A stretch of DNA of 33,599 bases from Acidimicrobiales bacterium. GTDB taxonomy: Bacteria; Actinomycetota; Acidimicrobiia; Acidimicrobiales; SZUA-35. A model generated the notes under the pieces. That model worked only from the letters and a program-made list of their open reading frames with translations. It searched no databases and was not told the DNA's origin. Each line of letters begins with the position of its first letter. Positions within the stretch are counted from its first letter, which is position 1. This document shows, one piece after another, positions 7,715 to 17,069 of this stretch. The stretch spans positions 1-33,599 of the forward strand of contig JAHEJO010000011.1 of assembly GCA_024638805.1 (NCBI GenBank), given 5' to 3'. The translations under genes were made by a program, and so were the position numbers.

Positions 7715-7894
7715 ATGCTGACAATCCCACTCGAGGGACCATCGATGGAACAACGCCAAGCCGTCATTCTCACCACGTCCGGGCTCCTGCGGGGATTGAT
7801 CCTGTTCGAGGACCCAAGCGAAATCCGCGTGCTCATCAACGGCAAACAGCGGTCGATAGCAAAGAGAGACATTCGTACCATCGCCACTACCTGA
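7715..7894 (+). CDS. very small protein of unknown function
   Basis: 59 aa from the ATG at 7715, or 49 aa from the ATG at 7745, which has the better Shine-Dalgarno sequence (GAGG 8 nt before). The core MEQRQAVILTTSGLLRGLI followed by a basic tail (NGKQRSIAKRDIRTIATT) looks like a compact beta-rich RNA- or protein-binding domain rather than random translation. The ORF-track start at 7667 is a TTG and adds a basic stretch I do not trust. There is no family I can name. It stands alone between the divergent FHA gene and the strong palindrome at 7945. Confidence 0.5.
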   Translation: MLTIPLEGPSMEQRQAVILTTSGLLRGLILFEDPSEIRVLINGKQRSIAKRDIRTIATT

Positions 7895-7944
7895 GCCTCC
7901 CGCTGACAACTCGGTGGCAGGTGACAGAAGGCGACGGTGAGAGA

Positions 7945-7977
7945 CGTGGCCGATCCGCTCGGAGCGGATCGGCCACG
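7945..7977. repeat. perfect 15-bp inverted repeat (terminator or operator)
   Basis: CGTGGCCGATCCGCT, a CGG spacer, then its exact reverse complement. It lies 51 bp after the small ORF and 22 bp before the TACGGT of the lyase gene. As RNA it is a very stable hairpin but has no U-run after it (AAAGTCTCC follows), so it is not a textbook intrinsic terminator. Position and symmetry also allow an operator overlapping the -35 region of the downstream promoter. Confidence 0.65.
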
Positions 7978-7998
7978 AAAGTCTCCCCACTGTTGAGG

Positions 7999-8004
7999 TA
8001 CGGT
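7999..8004 (+). promoter_or_regulatory. candidate leaderless -10 element for the DUF3291-lyase fusion
   Basis: TACGGT, then 8 nt (TCTTCGCA), then the ATG at 8013. The -35 position would fall at the right arm of the palindrome 7945-7977, so the palindrome could regulate this promoter. Confidence 0.55.
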
Positions 8005-8012
8005 TCTTCGCA

Positions 8013-9653
8013 ATGGCCACGCATCGGTGGAACCTCGCCCAGTTCAACATCGCCAAGATGCGGTATCCGCTCGACGATGATCGGATGGCGGGCTTCGTCG
8101 ATCAGCTCGACGCTGTCAACGCCATCGCCGACGAGTCCCCCGGCTTCGTCTGGCGCCACCAGACAGGCGAAGGCCACAGCACGTCGATCCGGATGTTCGA
8201 TGACAGCGATGTGATCATCAACTTCAGCGTGTGGGAGACGATCGAGTCGCTGCACGATTTCACGTACCGGCGCTGCCAACACAGAACTCTCCTGCGCCGC
8301 CGTCGAGAGTGGTTCAAGCCAGTTCCGGACATGCCGGTGACGGTGATGTGGTGGGTGCCGGCCGGCGAGATTCCGTCCCTCGACGACGCAAGGGGACGGC
8401 TCGAGCACCTGCGCGACAACGGCCCGAGCGAAGAAGCGTTCACCTTCCGACACCGACATAGCGCACCTGACACCGAACGCCCACCTCACGCCCCACCGCA
8501 GTATCACCAAGTCCCGGACGACCCGACCGACCCGACCGTCAACGGCGATTTGCGTGAGTTGGTTGCGCGGCCTCTAGTCTCGGTCGGCGTGAAACCACCC
8601 CGCGACTTCTACGCCCCCCTGGCCGTCGGCGCTCCGCGACCGGTCATCGAGATCCCGGTTCGGCCGAGTCGAATGATCCACTTCTTTGCGCCGTCCAACG
8701 CCAAGATGGTGGCCAAGATCCCCCAGATCGCCCCGACGGTCGACGTCCTTCTCGGAAACCTCGAAGACGGCATCCCCGCCGGTGACAAAGAGGCGGCTCG
8801 GGCCGGACTGGTCGATGTCGGAAAGACCGTCGACATGGGCGACACACAGCTGTGGACCCGGGTGAACAGCCTCGATTCGCCATGGTGTCTGGACGACGTG
8901 ACCACGCTGGTTTCCGAAATCGGCGACAAGCTCGACGTGATCATGCTCCCGAAGGTCGAAGGACCCGAGGACATCCACTATGCCGATCGCCTCGTCGCCC
9001 AGCTCGAGGCCAGGGCCCGACTGGCGCGGCCGATCCTTTTCCACGCCATCCTCGAGACCGCCCGCGGTGTCGCCAACGTGGAGGCGATCGCTGGGAGCTC
9101 GCCCCGCATGCAAGGCATCTCGCTGGGCCCGGCCGATCTCGCTGCCAACCGAGGGATGAAGACCACCCGGGTCGGTGGAGGCCACCCGGACTACGTGGTT
9201 CAGGGTGACCCGCCGCTCGGCGCCGACGGGACGCCCGACATCCATGCGCCGCGAGATCGTTACCAGCAGGACCTCTGGCACTACACGATCGCCAGGATGG
9301 TGGACGCCTGCGTCACCTACGGGATCCAGCCGTTCTACGGACCGTTCGGCGACATCGCCGACACGGTGGCGTGCGAGGCACAGTTCCGGAATGCCTACCT
9401 CCTGGGGTGCGTGGGCGCATGGAGCCTTCACCCCAAGCAGATCGACGTCGCCAAACGGGTTTTCAGTCCCCGACCCGACGACGTGGTCCAGGCCCAGCGG
9501 GTGATCGACGCCATGGGTGACGGCACCGGTGCGATCATGCTCGACGGCAAGATGGAGGATGACGCCAGCGTGAAACAGTGTCGGGTTGTGGTCGAGTTGG
9601 CCAAGAGCCTGGCGGTTCGGGACCCGGAACTGGCGGCCGGTTATGGCTTCTGA
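8013..9653 (+). CDS. fusion: DUF3291 domain + malyl-CoA/beta-methylmalyl-CoA lyase-like (CitE superfamily)
   Basis: 546 aa in two parts. Residues 1-146 look like a DUF3291 domain, a ferredoxin-like monooxygenase/dabb-type fold ([57 protein letters not shown]). Residues 147-192 are a Pro/Asp-rich linker. Residues 193-546 closely match the Chloroflexus-type malyl-CoA/beta-methylmalyl-CoA lyase as I remember it ([75 protein letters not shown]). E348 and D375 are the likely Mg ligands. That enzyme reversibly cleaves malyl-CoA to acetyl-CoA + glyoxylate, or the methyl form to propionyl-CoA. The lyase part begins at an in-frame GTG (8589) with its own TANNNT, so a separate lyase may also be made. 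The next gene overlaps by 11 nt. Confidence 0.85.
   Translation: MATHRWNLAQFNIAKMRYPLDDDRMAGFVDQLDAVNAIADESPGFVWRHQTGEGHSTSIRMFDDSDVIINFSVWETIESLHDFTYRRCQHRTLLRRRREWFKPVPDMPVTVMWWVPAGEIPSLDDARGRLEHLRDNGPSEEAFTFRHRHSAPDTERPPHAPPQYHQVPDDPTDPTVNGDLRELVARPLVSVGVKPPRDFYAPLAVGAPRPVIEIPVRPSRMIHFFAPSNAKMVAKIPQIAPTVDVLLGNLEDGIPAGDKEAARAGLVDVGKTVDMGDTQLWTRVNSLDSPWCLDDVTTLVSEIGDKLDVIMLPKVEGPEDIHYADRLVAQLEARARLARPILFHAILETARGVANVEAIAGSSPRMQGISLGPADLAANRGMKTTRVGGGHPDYVVQGDPPLGADGTPDIHAPRDRYQQDLWHYTIARMVDACVTYGIQPFYGPFGDIADTVACEAQFRNAYLLGCVGAWSLHPKQIDVAKRVFSPRPDDVVQAQRVIDAMGDGTGAIMLDGKMEDDASVKQCRVVVELAKSLAVRDPELAAGYGF
8575..8591 (+). promoter_or_regulatory. internal TANNNT + GTG start inside the fusion ORF
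   Basis: TAGTCT (8575-8580), 8 nt, then GTG (8589-8591) in frame with the long ORF. It falls exactly at the linker/lyase boundary and gives a 354-aa product starting (V)[12 protein letters not shown], close to the normal stand-alone lyase length of about 350. A TTGCGT 19 nt further up is a possible but poorly spaced -35. Confidence 0.45.
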
Positions 9654-10521
9654 TCCGTCGACCAGCGCCATGACCGTCCTCAGGAGCGTTCTCTACATGC
9701 CGGCCGCCAACGAGCGGGCGCTCGAGAAGGCCAAGACCCTCGACGCCGACGCCATCATCTTCGATCTCGAGGATGCGGTCGCTCCGGACAGCAAGGCCGA
9801 CGCCAGGGTCAGAGCTGGGGCCGCCGCGTCGAGCGATGCGTACGGACGGCGCTCGCTGACGATCCGCTGCAATGGTCTGGACACCCCGTGGGGCGCCGCC
9901 GATGTCGCCGCCGCTGCACCGGCTGCACCGGCGGCGGTCGTGATCCCGAAAGTCGACTCGGTCGACCAGATCAGCGCTGTCGCCGCCCTGCTCGAGGAAC
10001 ACGGCGCGCCGGAAACCACCGGGATATGGGCGATGGTCGAGACCCCTCTGGGGCTCCTCAACTCACGCCAGCTCGCCGCTCACGAGCGTTGCACCGGATT
10101 CGTGTTGGGCACCAACGATCTCGCCAAGGAACTTCGAGCGCCGCTGATTCCCGGCCGGGCGAATCTGGTGCCCCATCTGGCAGCTGCCGTCGTTGCTGCT
10201 CGGGCGGCTGGGATCGTTGTTCTCGACGGCGTCTTCAACGATATTCACGACGCCGATGGGTTCGCCGCCGAGTGCCGACAGGGTTTCGAACTCGGATTCG
10301 ACGGTAAGACTCTGATCCACCCGGCGCAGATCGAAATCTGCAACGAGACGTGGTCACCGACCGATTCCGAGGTCGAATACGCAAGAAGAGTGATTTCTGC
10401 ATTCTCGCTCGCGGAGGCCGAGGGCCACGGTGTCGCAACGGTCGACGGACGCATGATCGAGAACCTCCACGTGGCGAATGCGCAACGCGTTCTTGCCTTC
10501 GCCGAGGCGATTCCCCAGTAA
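9643..10521 (+). CDS. CitE-like (HpcH/HpaI superfamily) acyl-CoA lyase or thioesterase
   Basis: 292 aa from the ATG at 9643, which overlaps the upstream lyase stop by 11 nt; the ATG at 9670 ([15 protein letters not shown]) is equally family-like. Motifs: [17 protein letters not shown] at the start, [10 protein letters not shown]75 in LTIRCNG, IPKVDS, and the Mg ligands E133 (AMVETPLG) and D149 (LGTNDLAKE), then [13 protein letters not shown], the conserved late motif of the citryl/citramalyl/malyl-CoA family. Relatives include citrate lyase beta subunit, (S)-citramalyl-CoA lyase and (3S)-malyl-CoA thioesterase (Mcl2). No citrate lyase alpha or gamma gene is nearby, so true citrate lyase is unlikely. 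Paired with the malyl-CoA lyase-like gene, it probably completes lyase/thioesterase chemistry on C4-C5 hydroxyacyl-CoAs. The residues before 9643 in the ORF track are a shadow. Confidence 0.85.
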   Translation: MASDPSTSAMTVLRSVLYMPAANERALEKAKTLDADAIIFDLEDAVAPDSKADARVRAGAAASSDAYGRRSLTIRCNGLDTPWGAADVAAAAPAAPAAVVIPKVDSVDQISAVAALLEEHGAPETTGIWAMVETPLGLLNSRQLAAHERCTGFVLGTNDLAKELRAPLIPGRANLVPHLAAAVVAARAAGIVVLDGVFNDIHDADGFAAECRQGFELGFDGKTLIHPAQIEICNETWSPTDSEVEYARRVISAFSLAEAEGHGVATVDGRMIENLHVANAQRVLAFAEAIPQ

Positions 10522-10535
10522 CTACGGGGCCTGGC

Positions 10536-10548
10536 GCCGATTTTCGGC
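10536..10548 (+). terminator. weak hairpin after the lyase pair
   Basis: GCCGA-TTT-TCGGC, a 5-bp stem 15 bp after the stop, without a following T-run. It is a possible end of the two-lyase transcript, with low confidence. Confidence 0.25.
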
Positions 10549-10692
10549 TGCACCCGACACCCACATAGTAGCGTTTGCGACCAAATTTGATCACTTAGGG
10601 TAGCGGTTTCCCGGGACCTGAGTGCGGATGGTGGTAGGCGACTCCGGCGGGAGCGTCGAAGGTCCGTACTGTGAACCTCCGTTGCGTTTAGG

Positions 10693-10705
10693 TTACGCTC
10701 CGTAA
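10693..10705. repeat. short inverted repeat TTACG-CTC-CGTAA in the DUF389 upstream region
   Basis: Perfect 5-bp arms around a 3-nt centre, about 70 bp before the DUF389 start. The 253-bp gap 10522-10774 also holds a near-palindrome GACCAAATTTGATC at 10579-10592 within an AT-richer patch, which probably contains the promoter. No gene is seen in the gap. Regulator unknown. Confidence 0.3.
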
Positions 10706-10774
10706 TGCGAACGAAACATTTGGAAGTGGCACACGGGCGATGGCCGCTTCATCCAATGCGACGGAGACACGGCG

Positions 10775-12154
10775 ATGCAACCTGATGACCCGCTCGAGAA
10801 GCTCGGCCATGCCCCGCGACATCCGCCTCCCCGGGCGGATGAACAGCGACGGCGGTCGTATCCATCTCTGATCGAACACGTTATCGCCCGCATGGCCCGC
10901 ACAACCTTGCTGAGCAATCGAATGCGACGCGACGAGCGCTCACGGGTTGTCTCCAATCTCTTTCACGAAGGCGGCCGGCACACGCCGTTCGTCCACCGGT
11001 TCGTCGCTCTCATGGTGCTCTCGTCGCTCATCGCCGTACTCGGGCTTCTCGCCGACTCGACGGCTGTCGTCATCGGGGCGATGATCGTCGCCCCGTTGAT
11101 GGCTCCCGTGCTCGGGATTGCCGCCGCCATGGTGATGGACTGGCCCCGCCGGGCGCTGGTGGCCGGCACCACCGTCGCACTCGGGAGCCTGATGGCGATC
11201 TTCCTGTCCGCGGTCACATCCTTCATTCTCCCCACCCCCGAGGAGATACCGGCGGAGGTGCTGGCGAGGACCGCACCCAACCTCCTCGACCTCGGCGTCG
11301 CGGTGTTCGCCGGATCGGCCGGCGCGTACGCACAGATACGGCGGGCCGCCGGCGAAGCACTCACGGGGGTGGCGGTCGCCGTGGCGCTCGTGCCGCCCCT
11401 GGCGGTGATTGGGATCACCCTCGAGATGGGCCAGTGGACGCTGGCCGCAGGTGCCGTCCTGCTCTACCTGACCAACGTCGCCGGCATCATCTTGAGCGCC
11501 GCCGCCACATTCGTGCTGTGTGGATTCGTACCTCCCGGTCGGCTCCTCTCGGGTCGCACCCACGTCGCCCGCAGCCTACGCCTGGCCGCGTTCGCCGTTC
11601 TGCTGGTGCTGGCTCCACTGCAACTGACCGACGCCTGGCGAGAACGCAGGCCGATCAATGAGGAAGAGACGCGCAGCGCCGTGAAGGAGGTGCTCGAGGA
11701 GAGCAACCCCAATGCAGCTGTCATCTCGATCGAGATCGACACCGAGGAGGGCGAGCGGACGATCGACATCACCGCCTCGGACGAGGAACGGCCGATCGAC
11801 CTCGAGAGCCTTGCCGAGGAGCTGAGCGACAAGCTCGACGTCGACTTCAAACTGGCGATCACGACCCTCGAAGCACACTCGGAGTCAGCGACCGTCCACG
11901 AAGGGGACGCCGAAGGAGAGGTGAAAGTCGAGGTCGAGGAGCCGAGCGAGGACGTCGCCGAGACGACCGACAGCACCGGGACCGAAACGGACGGCTCGGC
12001 TCCCGACGACGGATCGGACGGCGCCGATGGGGAGGAACCGGCAGCCGACGCCGGGGACGGTTCAGATCAACCCGATGACGAGGTCCCCGATGGGGGTTCG
12101 TCGGATGGAAACGGTTCGGATGCCGAAACCGAGCCCACATTGACGAACCCGTGA
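10775..12154 (+). CDS. DUF389-family membrane protein with long acidic tail
   Basis: 459 aa. After a basic cytoplasmic N-terminus (1-70) come about six hydrophobic segments between residues 72 and 295, including VVIGAMIVAPLMAPVLGIAA and GVAVAVALVPPLAVIGI, the signature motifs of the DUF389 (TIGR00341) family. That family's function is not established as far as I know. Residues 295-375 form a soluble domain. The last 85 residues are an Asp/Glu/Ser/Gly-rich, presumably disordered tail (DGSDGADGEEPAADAGDGSD) that I do not associate with the family. The ATG has GGAG 9 nt upstream. The final 88 bp overlap the convergent gene at 12067 on the other strand; the tail composition may partly reflect that double coding. 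Confidence 0.87.
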   Translation: MQPDDPLEKLGHAPRHPPPRADEQRRRSYPSLIEHVIARMARTTLLSNRMRRDERSRVVSNLFHEGGRHTPFVHRFVALMVLSSLIAVLGLLADSTAVVIGAMIVAPLMAPVLGIAAAMVMDWPRRALVAGTTVALGSLMAIFLSAVTSFILPTPEEIPAEVLARTAPNLLDLGVAVFAGSAGAYAQIRRAAGEALTGVAVAVALVPPLAVIGITLEMGQWTLAAGAVLLYLTNVAGIILSAAATFVLCGFVPPGRLLSGRTHVARSLRLAAFAVLLVLAPLQLTDAWRERRPINEEETRSAVKEVLEESNPNAAVISIEIDTEEGERTIDITASDEERPIDLESLAEELSDKLDVDFKLAITTLEAHSESATVHEGDAEGEVKVEVEEPSEDVAETTDSTGTETDGSAPDDGSDGADGEEPAADAGDGSDQPDDEVPDGGSSDGNGSDAETEPTLTNP

Positions 12155-12824
12155 TGTCCGTCGGCGCCCGGTTCGGTGGACCAGACCGCACCCTCGCCGG
12201 TTCCTGAATCGGCCGGCACGGGGGCGACCACCGGTCCTGTTTCGGCAAGGGTGAGAGCCTCGCCGCCGGTCGTCAACCCGACGAGCGCGATCGTTCCGGG
12301 AAACCATGGAGCGACGATCGAACCCAGGGTGCCACTGCCCTGCGTGATGCCGGTATGTTCGGGCCCGGCCAGAAGAATGCCGGCTGACCGCGGTCGAGAG
12401 TCCATGGCGGCCAGAAAATGGCCGGCCATTGCCTCGTCACGGGGTCGCTCGATCCGGTCGAGGCTGGAGAGATCGACCGGCGAGCCAGGCGCCACCCACG
12501 CAGCATCCAGTCCGACCGGCGTGACCGGATATCCGGTTGCACGCAGGTCGGCCAGGGTCGTCACCAATTCGGCCATCGCCAGGCTGCTCCGACCATCGGC
12601 GTAGCGCCGATCGCGGGTCCAGAACGGTCCCCAGACCTGGCCGTCGAGCCGTTCGTTGAAGGGGACCTCCAACCCGACGACGACGGACCCACCGCCCGAG
12701 ACGACCTGGGCGACGAGGAGTGTGACGAGATCAGGGAATTCCCGGGTCCCGAGGATCTCGCCGATCAGGAGAACGCGGTCCGGGACCAGGATCGGAACGA
12801 GGTCGGCGACCGTGGCCTGGGAGA

Positions 12825-12828
<4 letters not shown>
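12067..12828 (-). CDS. TIKI/ChaN/EreA-fold protein, divergent active site
   Basis: 253 aa. The N-terminal core DRVLLIGEILGTREFPDLV has the 'LxGExHxxxxxxxLV' layout of the TIKI/ChaN/erythromycin-esterase-like fold, but the expected histidine after GE is a leucine. VVVGLEVPFNERL matches the second strand ('xALExP'). ILLAGPEHTGITQGSGTLGS matches the late 'aGxxHaxxxxxxmG' motif with H kept. Members bind haem or metal, or hydrolyse peptides or esters; with the first His lost, catalysis is doubtful. The tail from residue 205 (SSGTSSSG at the end) is low complexity and overlaps the DUF389 gene by 88 bp. The GTG start overlaps the malic enzyme stop (GTGA), so it is translationally coupled to that gene. 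Family assignment is moderate; role unknown. Confidence 0.68.
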
Positions 12829-14246
<1,418 letters not shown>

Positions 14247-14252
14247 GCGGTG

Positions 14253-14258
14253 ATCGTA
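14253..14258 (-). promoter_or_regulatory. candidate leaderless -10 element for the malic enzyme gene
   Basis: On the minus strand TACGAT, then CACCGC (6 nt), then the ATG at 14246. It decides against the longer ORF-track start. Confidence 0.6.
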
Positions 14259-14316
14259 CGGTGCCGGCGAACCGAAATCGGTTCGGATCACCGATGGCGC
14301 CCGGACGAATCCACTC

Positions 14317-14967
14317 TCAGAGCCGGCGGAGGAGTTCGGCTTTCTTCGTTTCGAACTCCACATCGGTGAGGATGCCCTTCTGCCGAAGGTCGTCGAGTTG
14401 GGCGATCTGTTCGGGGATCGTCGCCGACGATGCCGCCTGCCCAAGACTCCCGAGGTGCGTCTCGAAGCTCTGGCCGACCCGATCGAACTTGCGGTTCTCG
14501 TTGTCCTCCATCTGGCGATAGATCTCGTTCTGGACATCCAGAGGGCGGCGGATGTCGCTGAATTCCTGAGTGCCTTCCTCCGAGGCTGACTCGATCTCCA
14601 GATCGCCCGACTTGATTATTCGCTCGAAGAGGCTCTGGCGGAAGAAAACGGTGTTGATCTTCTCGAGCGGGATCTCGATGCCCGACCGGCTGAGCACACC
14701 CACCCGAGAGATCAGGCGGTCGGTGGTGACGATGAAACTCGTTGTCGTCCACCGCAGGTATGTGAACCCGAACCAGCCGAGTGCTGCGAGCACACCCACC
14801 GCCACGATGAGACTGAGGGGGTCCGGAGCGTCAAAGGAGAGCACGGCGACCCCGAGGGCGATCGCCCCGACGAGAAGAAGCAATGGTCGGGCGAAGAACC
14901 ACCAGTGGGGGCGTAGGAAGAGAACCACCTCCTCGTTCGAGTTCAGCAGGTCGGAGGGGACGGTCAT
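14317..14967 (-). CDS. membrane-anchored PH-like (YdbS/bPH2) protein with C-terminal SHOCT domain
   Basis: 216 aa. EEVVLFLRPHWWFFARPLLLLV is the usual entry of bacterial PH-domain (YdbS/YdbT-like) membrane proteins. Two transmembrane segments (about 26-44 and 51-70) are followed by the PH-like barrel (FIVTTDRLISRVGVLSRSG, IPLEKINTVFFRQSLFERI, GDLEIESA). Residues 183-214 (EQIAQLDDLRQKGILTDVEF...) are a SHOCT helical domain, a short oligomerisation module. The ATG is preceded by TATCCT with 6 nt between. It is on the same strand as the malic enzyme, 70 bp upstream of it, but that gene has its own promoter motif. Probable envelope-associated role; ligand unknown. Confidence 0.88.
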   Translation of the reverse strand: MTVPSDLLNSNEEVVLFLRPHWWFFARPLLLLVGAIALGVAVLSFDAPDPLSLIVAVGVLAALGWFGFTYLRWTTTSFIVTTDRLISRVGVLSRSGIEIPLEKINTVFFRQSLFERIIKSGDLEIESASEEGTQEFSDIRRPLDVQNEIYRQMEDNENRKFDRVGQSFETHLGSLGQAASSATIPEQIAQLDDLRQKGILTDVEFETKKAELLRRL

Positions 14968-14973
14968 GTGCCA

Positions 14974-14979
14974 AGGATA
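14974..14979 (-). promoter_or_regulatory. candidate leaderless -10 element for the PH-SHOCT gene
   Basis: On the minus strand TATCCT, then TGGCAC (6 nt), then the ATG at 14967. Confidence 0.6.
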
Positions 14980-15046
14980 GATCGCCTGCGCGCCGGTCGC
15001 AGTCCGCTATGTGATGCGAGCGGGCATCAGTGTCCCTGGCACCGCA

Positions 15047-15052
15047 TAGGGT
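15047..15052 (+). promoter_or_regulatory. candidate leaderless -10 element for the UvrD2-like gene
   Basis: TAGGGT, then CTAGTCG (7 nt), then the ATG at 15060. No TTGACA-like -35 is visible 16-18 nt upstream. Confidence 0.6.
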
Positions 15053-15059
15053 CTAGTCG

Positions 15060-17027
15060 ATGGATCCCGATCGCCTTCTGGACGGGCTGAACGAGCCGCA
15101 GGTGGCGGCGGTCACCGCACGCGGTGGTCCCGTCGTCGTCCATGCCGGGGCGGGCTCGGGCAAGACGAGGGTGCTCATCCGCCGCATCGCCTACCGGATC
15201 GTCACCGGCGATACCGACCCCCGTCATGTCCTAGCCCTCACATTCACCCGCAAGGCGGCCAACGAGCTCCAGTCCCGTCTCCGCCAACTCGGTCTACGCG
15301 ATCAAGTGGTGGCCGGCACGTTCCACAGCGTTGCGCTGACCCAGCTCCGCCGGCGGTGGGAGGAACGGGGCATCGAGCCTCCAACGGTTCTGGATCGGAA
15401 ATACGCCCTCGTTGCCCAGCTGATCGGCCGGCGCCGTGACGTCGAGGTGCAGGACGTCATCGGCGAGATCGAGTGGAGCACGGCACGCATGATCGATCCC
15501 GCCCAGTATCACCTCGAAGCGGAGAAGGCCGGGCGAACTCCGCCGCTGGGTGCTGACGAATTCGTCGACGTGATGGAGCGTTTCGCGCAGATCAAGAAAC
15601 GGCGTCGCGTGGTCGATTTCGACGACCTGCTCGGCCTCGCAATCCGTGACCTGCGAGTCGATCCCGGCTACGCCGATGCGGTCCGCTGGCGGCATCGGCA
15701 TCTCTACGTGGATGAGTTCCAGGACGTCAACCCGCTCCAGAACACGCTGCTCAATCAGTGGCGAGGTGGCAGCGACGACCTTTTCATCGTCGGCGACCCC
15801 AACCAGGCGATCTACGGCTGGAACGGCTCGAATCCGTTCCTCATCACCGACTTTGCCCAACGGGAACCGACGACCACTGTCATCACACTCGCCGACAACT
15901 ACCGTTCGACCGCTCAGATCCTCACTTTGGCCAAAGCTTCGCTCGGCGGCCGCGGTGGTGAACTCGTCCCCCACCGCGGCGACGGACCGGTCCCGGTCGT
16001 CACCGTCTATGACAACGAAACCGGAGAGGCCGAGGGCATCGCCGAGGCGGTCCGCAGGTCCAAGGACCCCTCGGAGGGCTGGAACGGTCAAGCGGTTCTG
16101 GTCCGCACCAACGCCCAACTCGTTCCGATCGAGCAGGCGCTGGCCGGCGCTGGGATTCCGGTCCGATTGAGGGGTGGCAAAGGGCCGCTGGCCACTCCTG
16201 AGGTGAGGGAGGTGATCCGGCGCATCAGCCGACCCGGGACCGACTTCACCCAGCAGGTCCAGGAGTTCGCCGTCGAACTCGAAGAGAATCGCGAGGAGAG
16301 CTCGCCGGCCGAGGCCGAACGCAGGGCAAATCGCCAGGCGCTGTTACGGATCATCCAGGACTATTCCGTGGTCGACACGACCCCCACAGGTCCCGGTTTC
16401 CTGGCCTGGCTCGCCACCATTCAGGCCAACGAGGTCCACCGGGACACCGACGCGGTCGACCTTTCAACCTTCCACGGCGCCAAAGGTCTGGAGTGGCCCG
16501 TCGTGCATATCGCCGGTCTGGAACAGGGTTTCGTTCCGATCAGCTACGCCGAAACCGGGGCGCAACTCGCCGAGGAACGACGTCTGCTCTACGTGGCGGT
16601 GACCCGGGCCGAGCGGGAGTTGTATCTCAGCTACACCCAGGAACGGACCTTCAAAACCAAACCCACATCCCGCCGACCCTCTCCCTATCTTCCCGAGATC
16701 GAACGAGCGATCGAGCACCTCCGCCGAGGACTGGACCCCACCAAGTACAAGGTTCTGGTCGATCGGGCCCGCAAACCGCTGGGGGCTCGGAAACCAAGAG
16801 GATCCGATGAGGACGACCCGTTGTTCCAGAAACTGCGTTCCTGGCGCTACGCCCAGAGCAAGGCGCACAACGTTCCGGCCTACGTCGTGTTGAACGACGC
16901 CACGCTCAAGGCGATCGCGCAGAAGCGCCCCACCTCCAAGGGGCAGCTGGCCTCGATCTCGGGAATCGGTCCCACCAAGCTGGATCGTTACGGCGACGCG
17001 ATCCTCGATATCGTCGCCGCTGCGTGA
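15060..17027 (+). CDS. UvrD/Rep-type superfamily 1 DNA helicase with HRDC domain (UvrD2-like)
   Basis: 655 aa. SF1A helicase motifs in order: Q-motif region LDGLNEPQVAAV, Walker A AGAGSGKT (K35), LTFTRKAANEL, GTFHS, YVDEFQDVNPLQ, VGDPNQAIYGWNGSN, LADNYRS, LSTFHGAKGLEW and VAVTRAERELYLSY. The C-terminal 70 residues (LRSWRYAQSKAHNVPAYVVL...ISGIGPTKLDRYG) are an HRDC domain. UvrD-helicase plus HRDC is the layout of mycobacterial UvrD2; length and order fit, so a DNA-repair/replication 3'-5' helicase is likely. I see no four-cysteine cluster between helicase and HRDC such as some UvrD2 proteins carry. It is transcribed alone and is convergent with the beta-propeller gene (43 bp apart). Confidence 0.93.
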   Translation: MDPDRLLDGLNEPQVAAVTARGGPVVVHAGAGSGKTRVLIRRIAYRIVTGDTDPRHVLALTFTRKAANELQSRLRQLGLRDQVVAGTFHSVALTQLRRRWEERGIEPPTVLDRKYALVAQLIGRRRDVEVQDVIGEIEWSTARMIDPAQYHLEAEKAGRTPPLGADEFVDVMERFAQIKKRRRVVDFDDLLGLAIRDLRVDPGYADAVRWRHRHLYVDEFQDVNPLQNTLLNQWRGGSDDLFIVGDPNQAIYGWNGSNPFLITDFAQREPTTTVITLADNYRSTAQILTLAKASLGGRGGELVPHRGDGPVPVVTVYDNETGEAEGIAEAVRRSKDPSEGWNGQAVLVRTNAQLVPIEQALAGAGIPVRLRGGKGPLATPEVREVIRRISRPGTDFTQQVQEFAVELEENREESSPAEAERRANRQALLRIIQDYSVVDTTPTGPGFLAWLATIQANEVHRDTDAVDLSTFHGAKGLEWPVVHIAGLEQGFVPISYAETGAQLAEERRLLYVAVTRAERELYLSYTQERTFKTKPTSRRPSPYLPEIERAIEHLRRGLDPTKYKVLVDRARKPLGARKPRGSDEDDPLFQKLRSWRYAQSKAHNVPAYVVLNDATLKAIAQKRPTSKGQLASISGIGPTKLDRYGDAILDIVAAA

Positions 17028-17069
17028 CCCACCGACCGCTGCGACGGCGGATGACGAGCCGGACCCTGC

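Noticed and set aside
8485-8545. Short tandem repeat of CCCGACCGA in the fusion linker
   Set aside because: Only about two copies, explained by a Pro/Asp/Thr linker in GC-rich codons; not a CRISPR or VNTR.
8574-9671. 365-aa minus-strand ORF
   Set aside because: Antisense to the malyl-CoA-lyase domain; His/Asp/Gly/Val-rich shadow translation, with no domain.
9643-10521. Citrate lyase beta subunit (citE)
   Set aside because: Family is right, but no citD, citF or citC is nearby and the upstream partner is a malyl-CoA-lyase type; named only as CitE-like.
14247-14537. 97-residue N-terminal extension of the malic enzyme ORF
   Set aside because: Arg/Ser-rich sequence in shadow composition overlapping the PH-SHOCT gene; TACGAT plus 6 nt supports the ATG at 14246.
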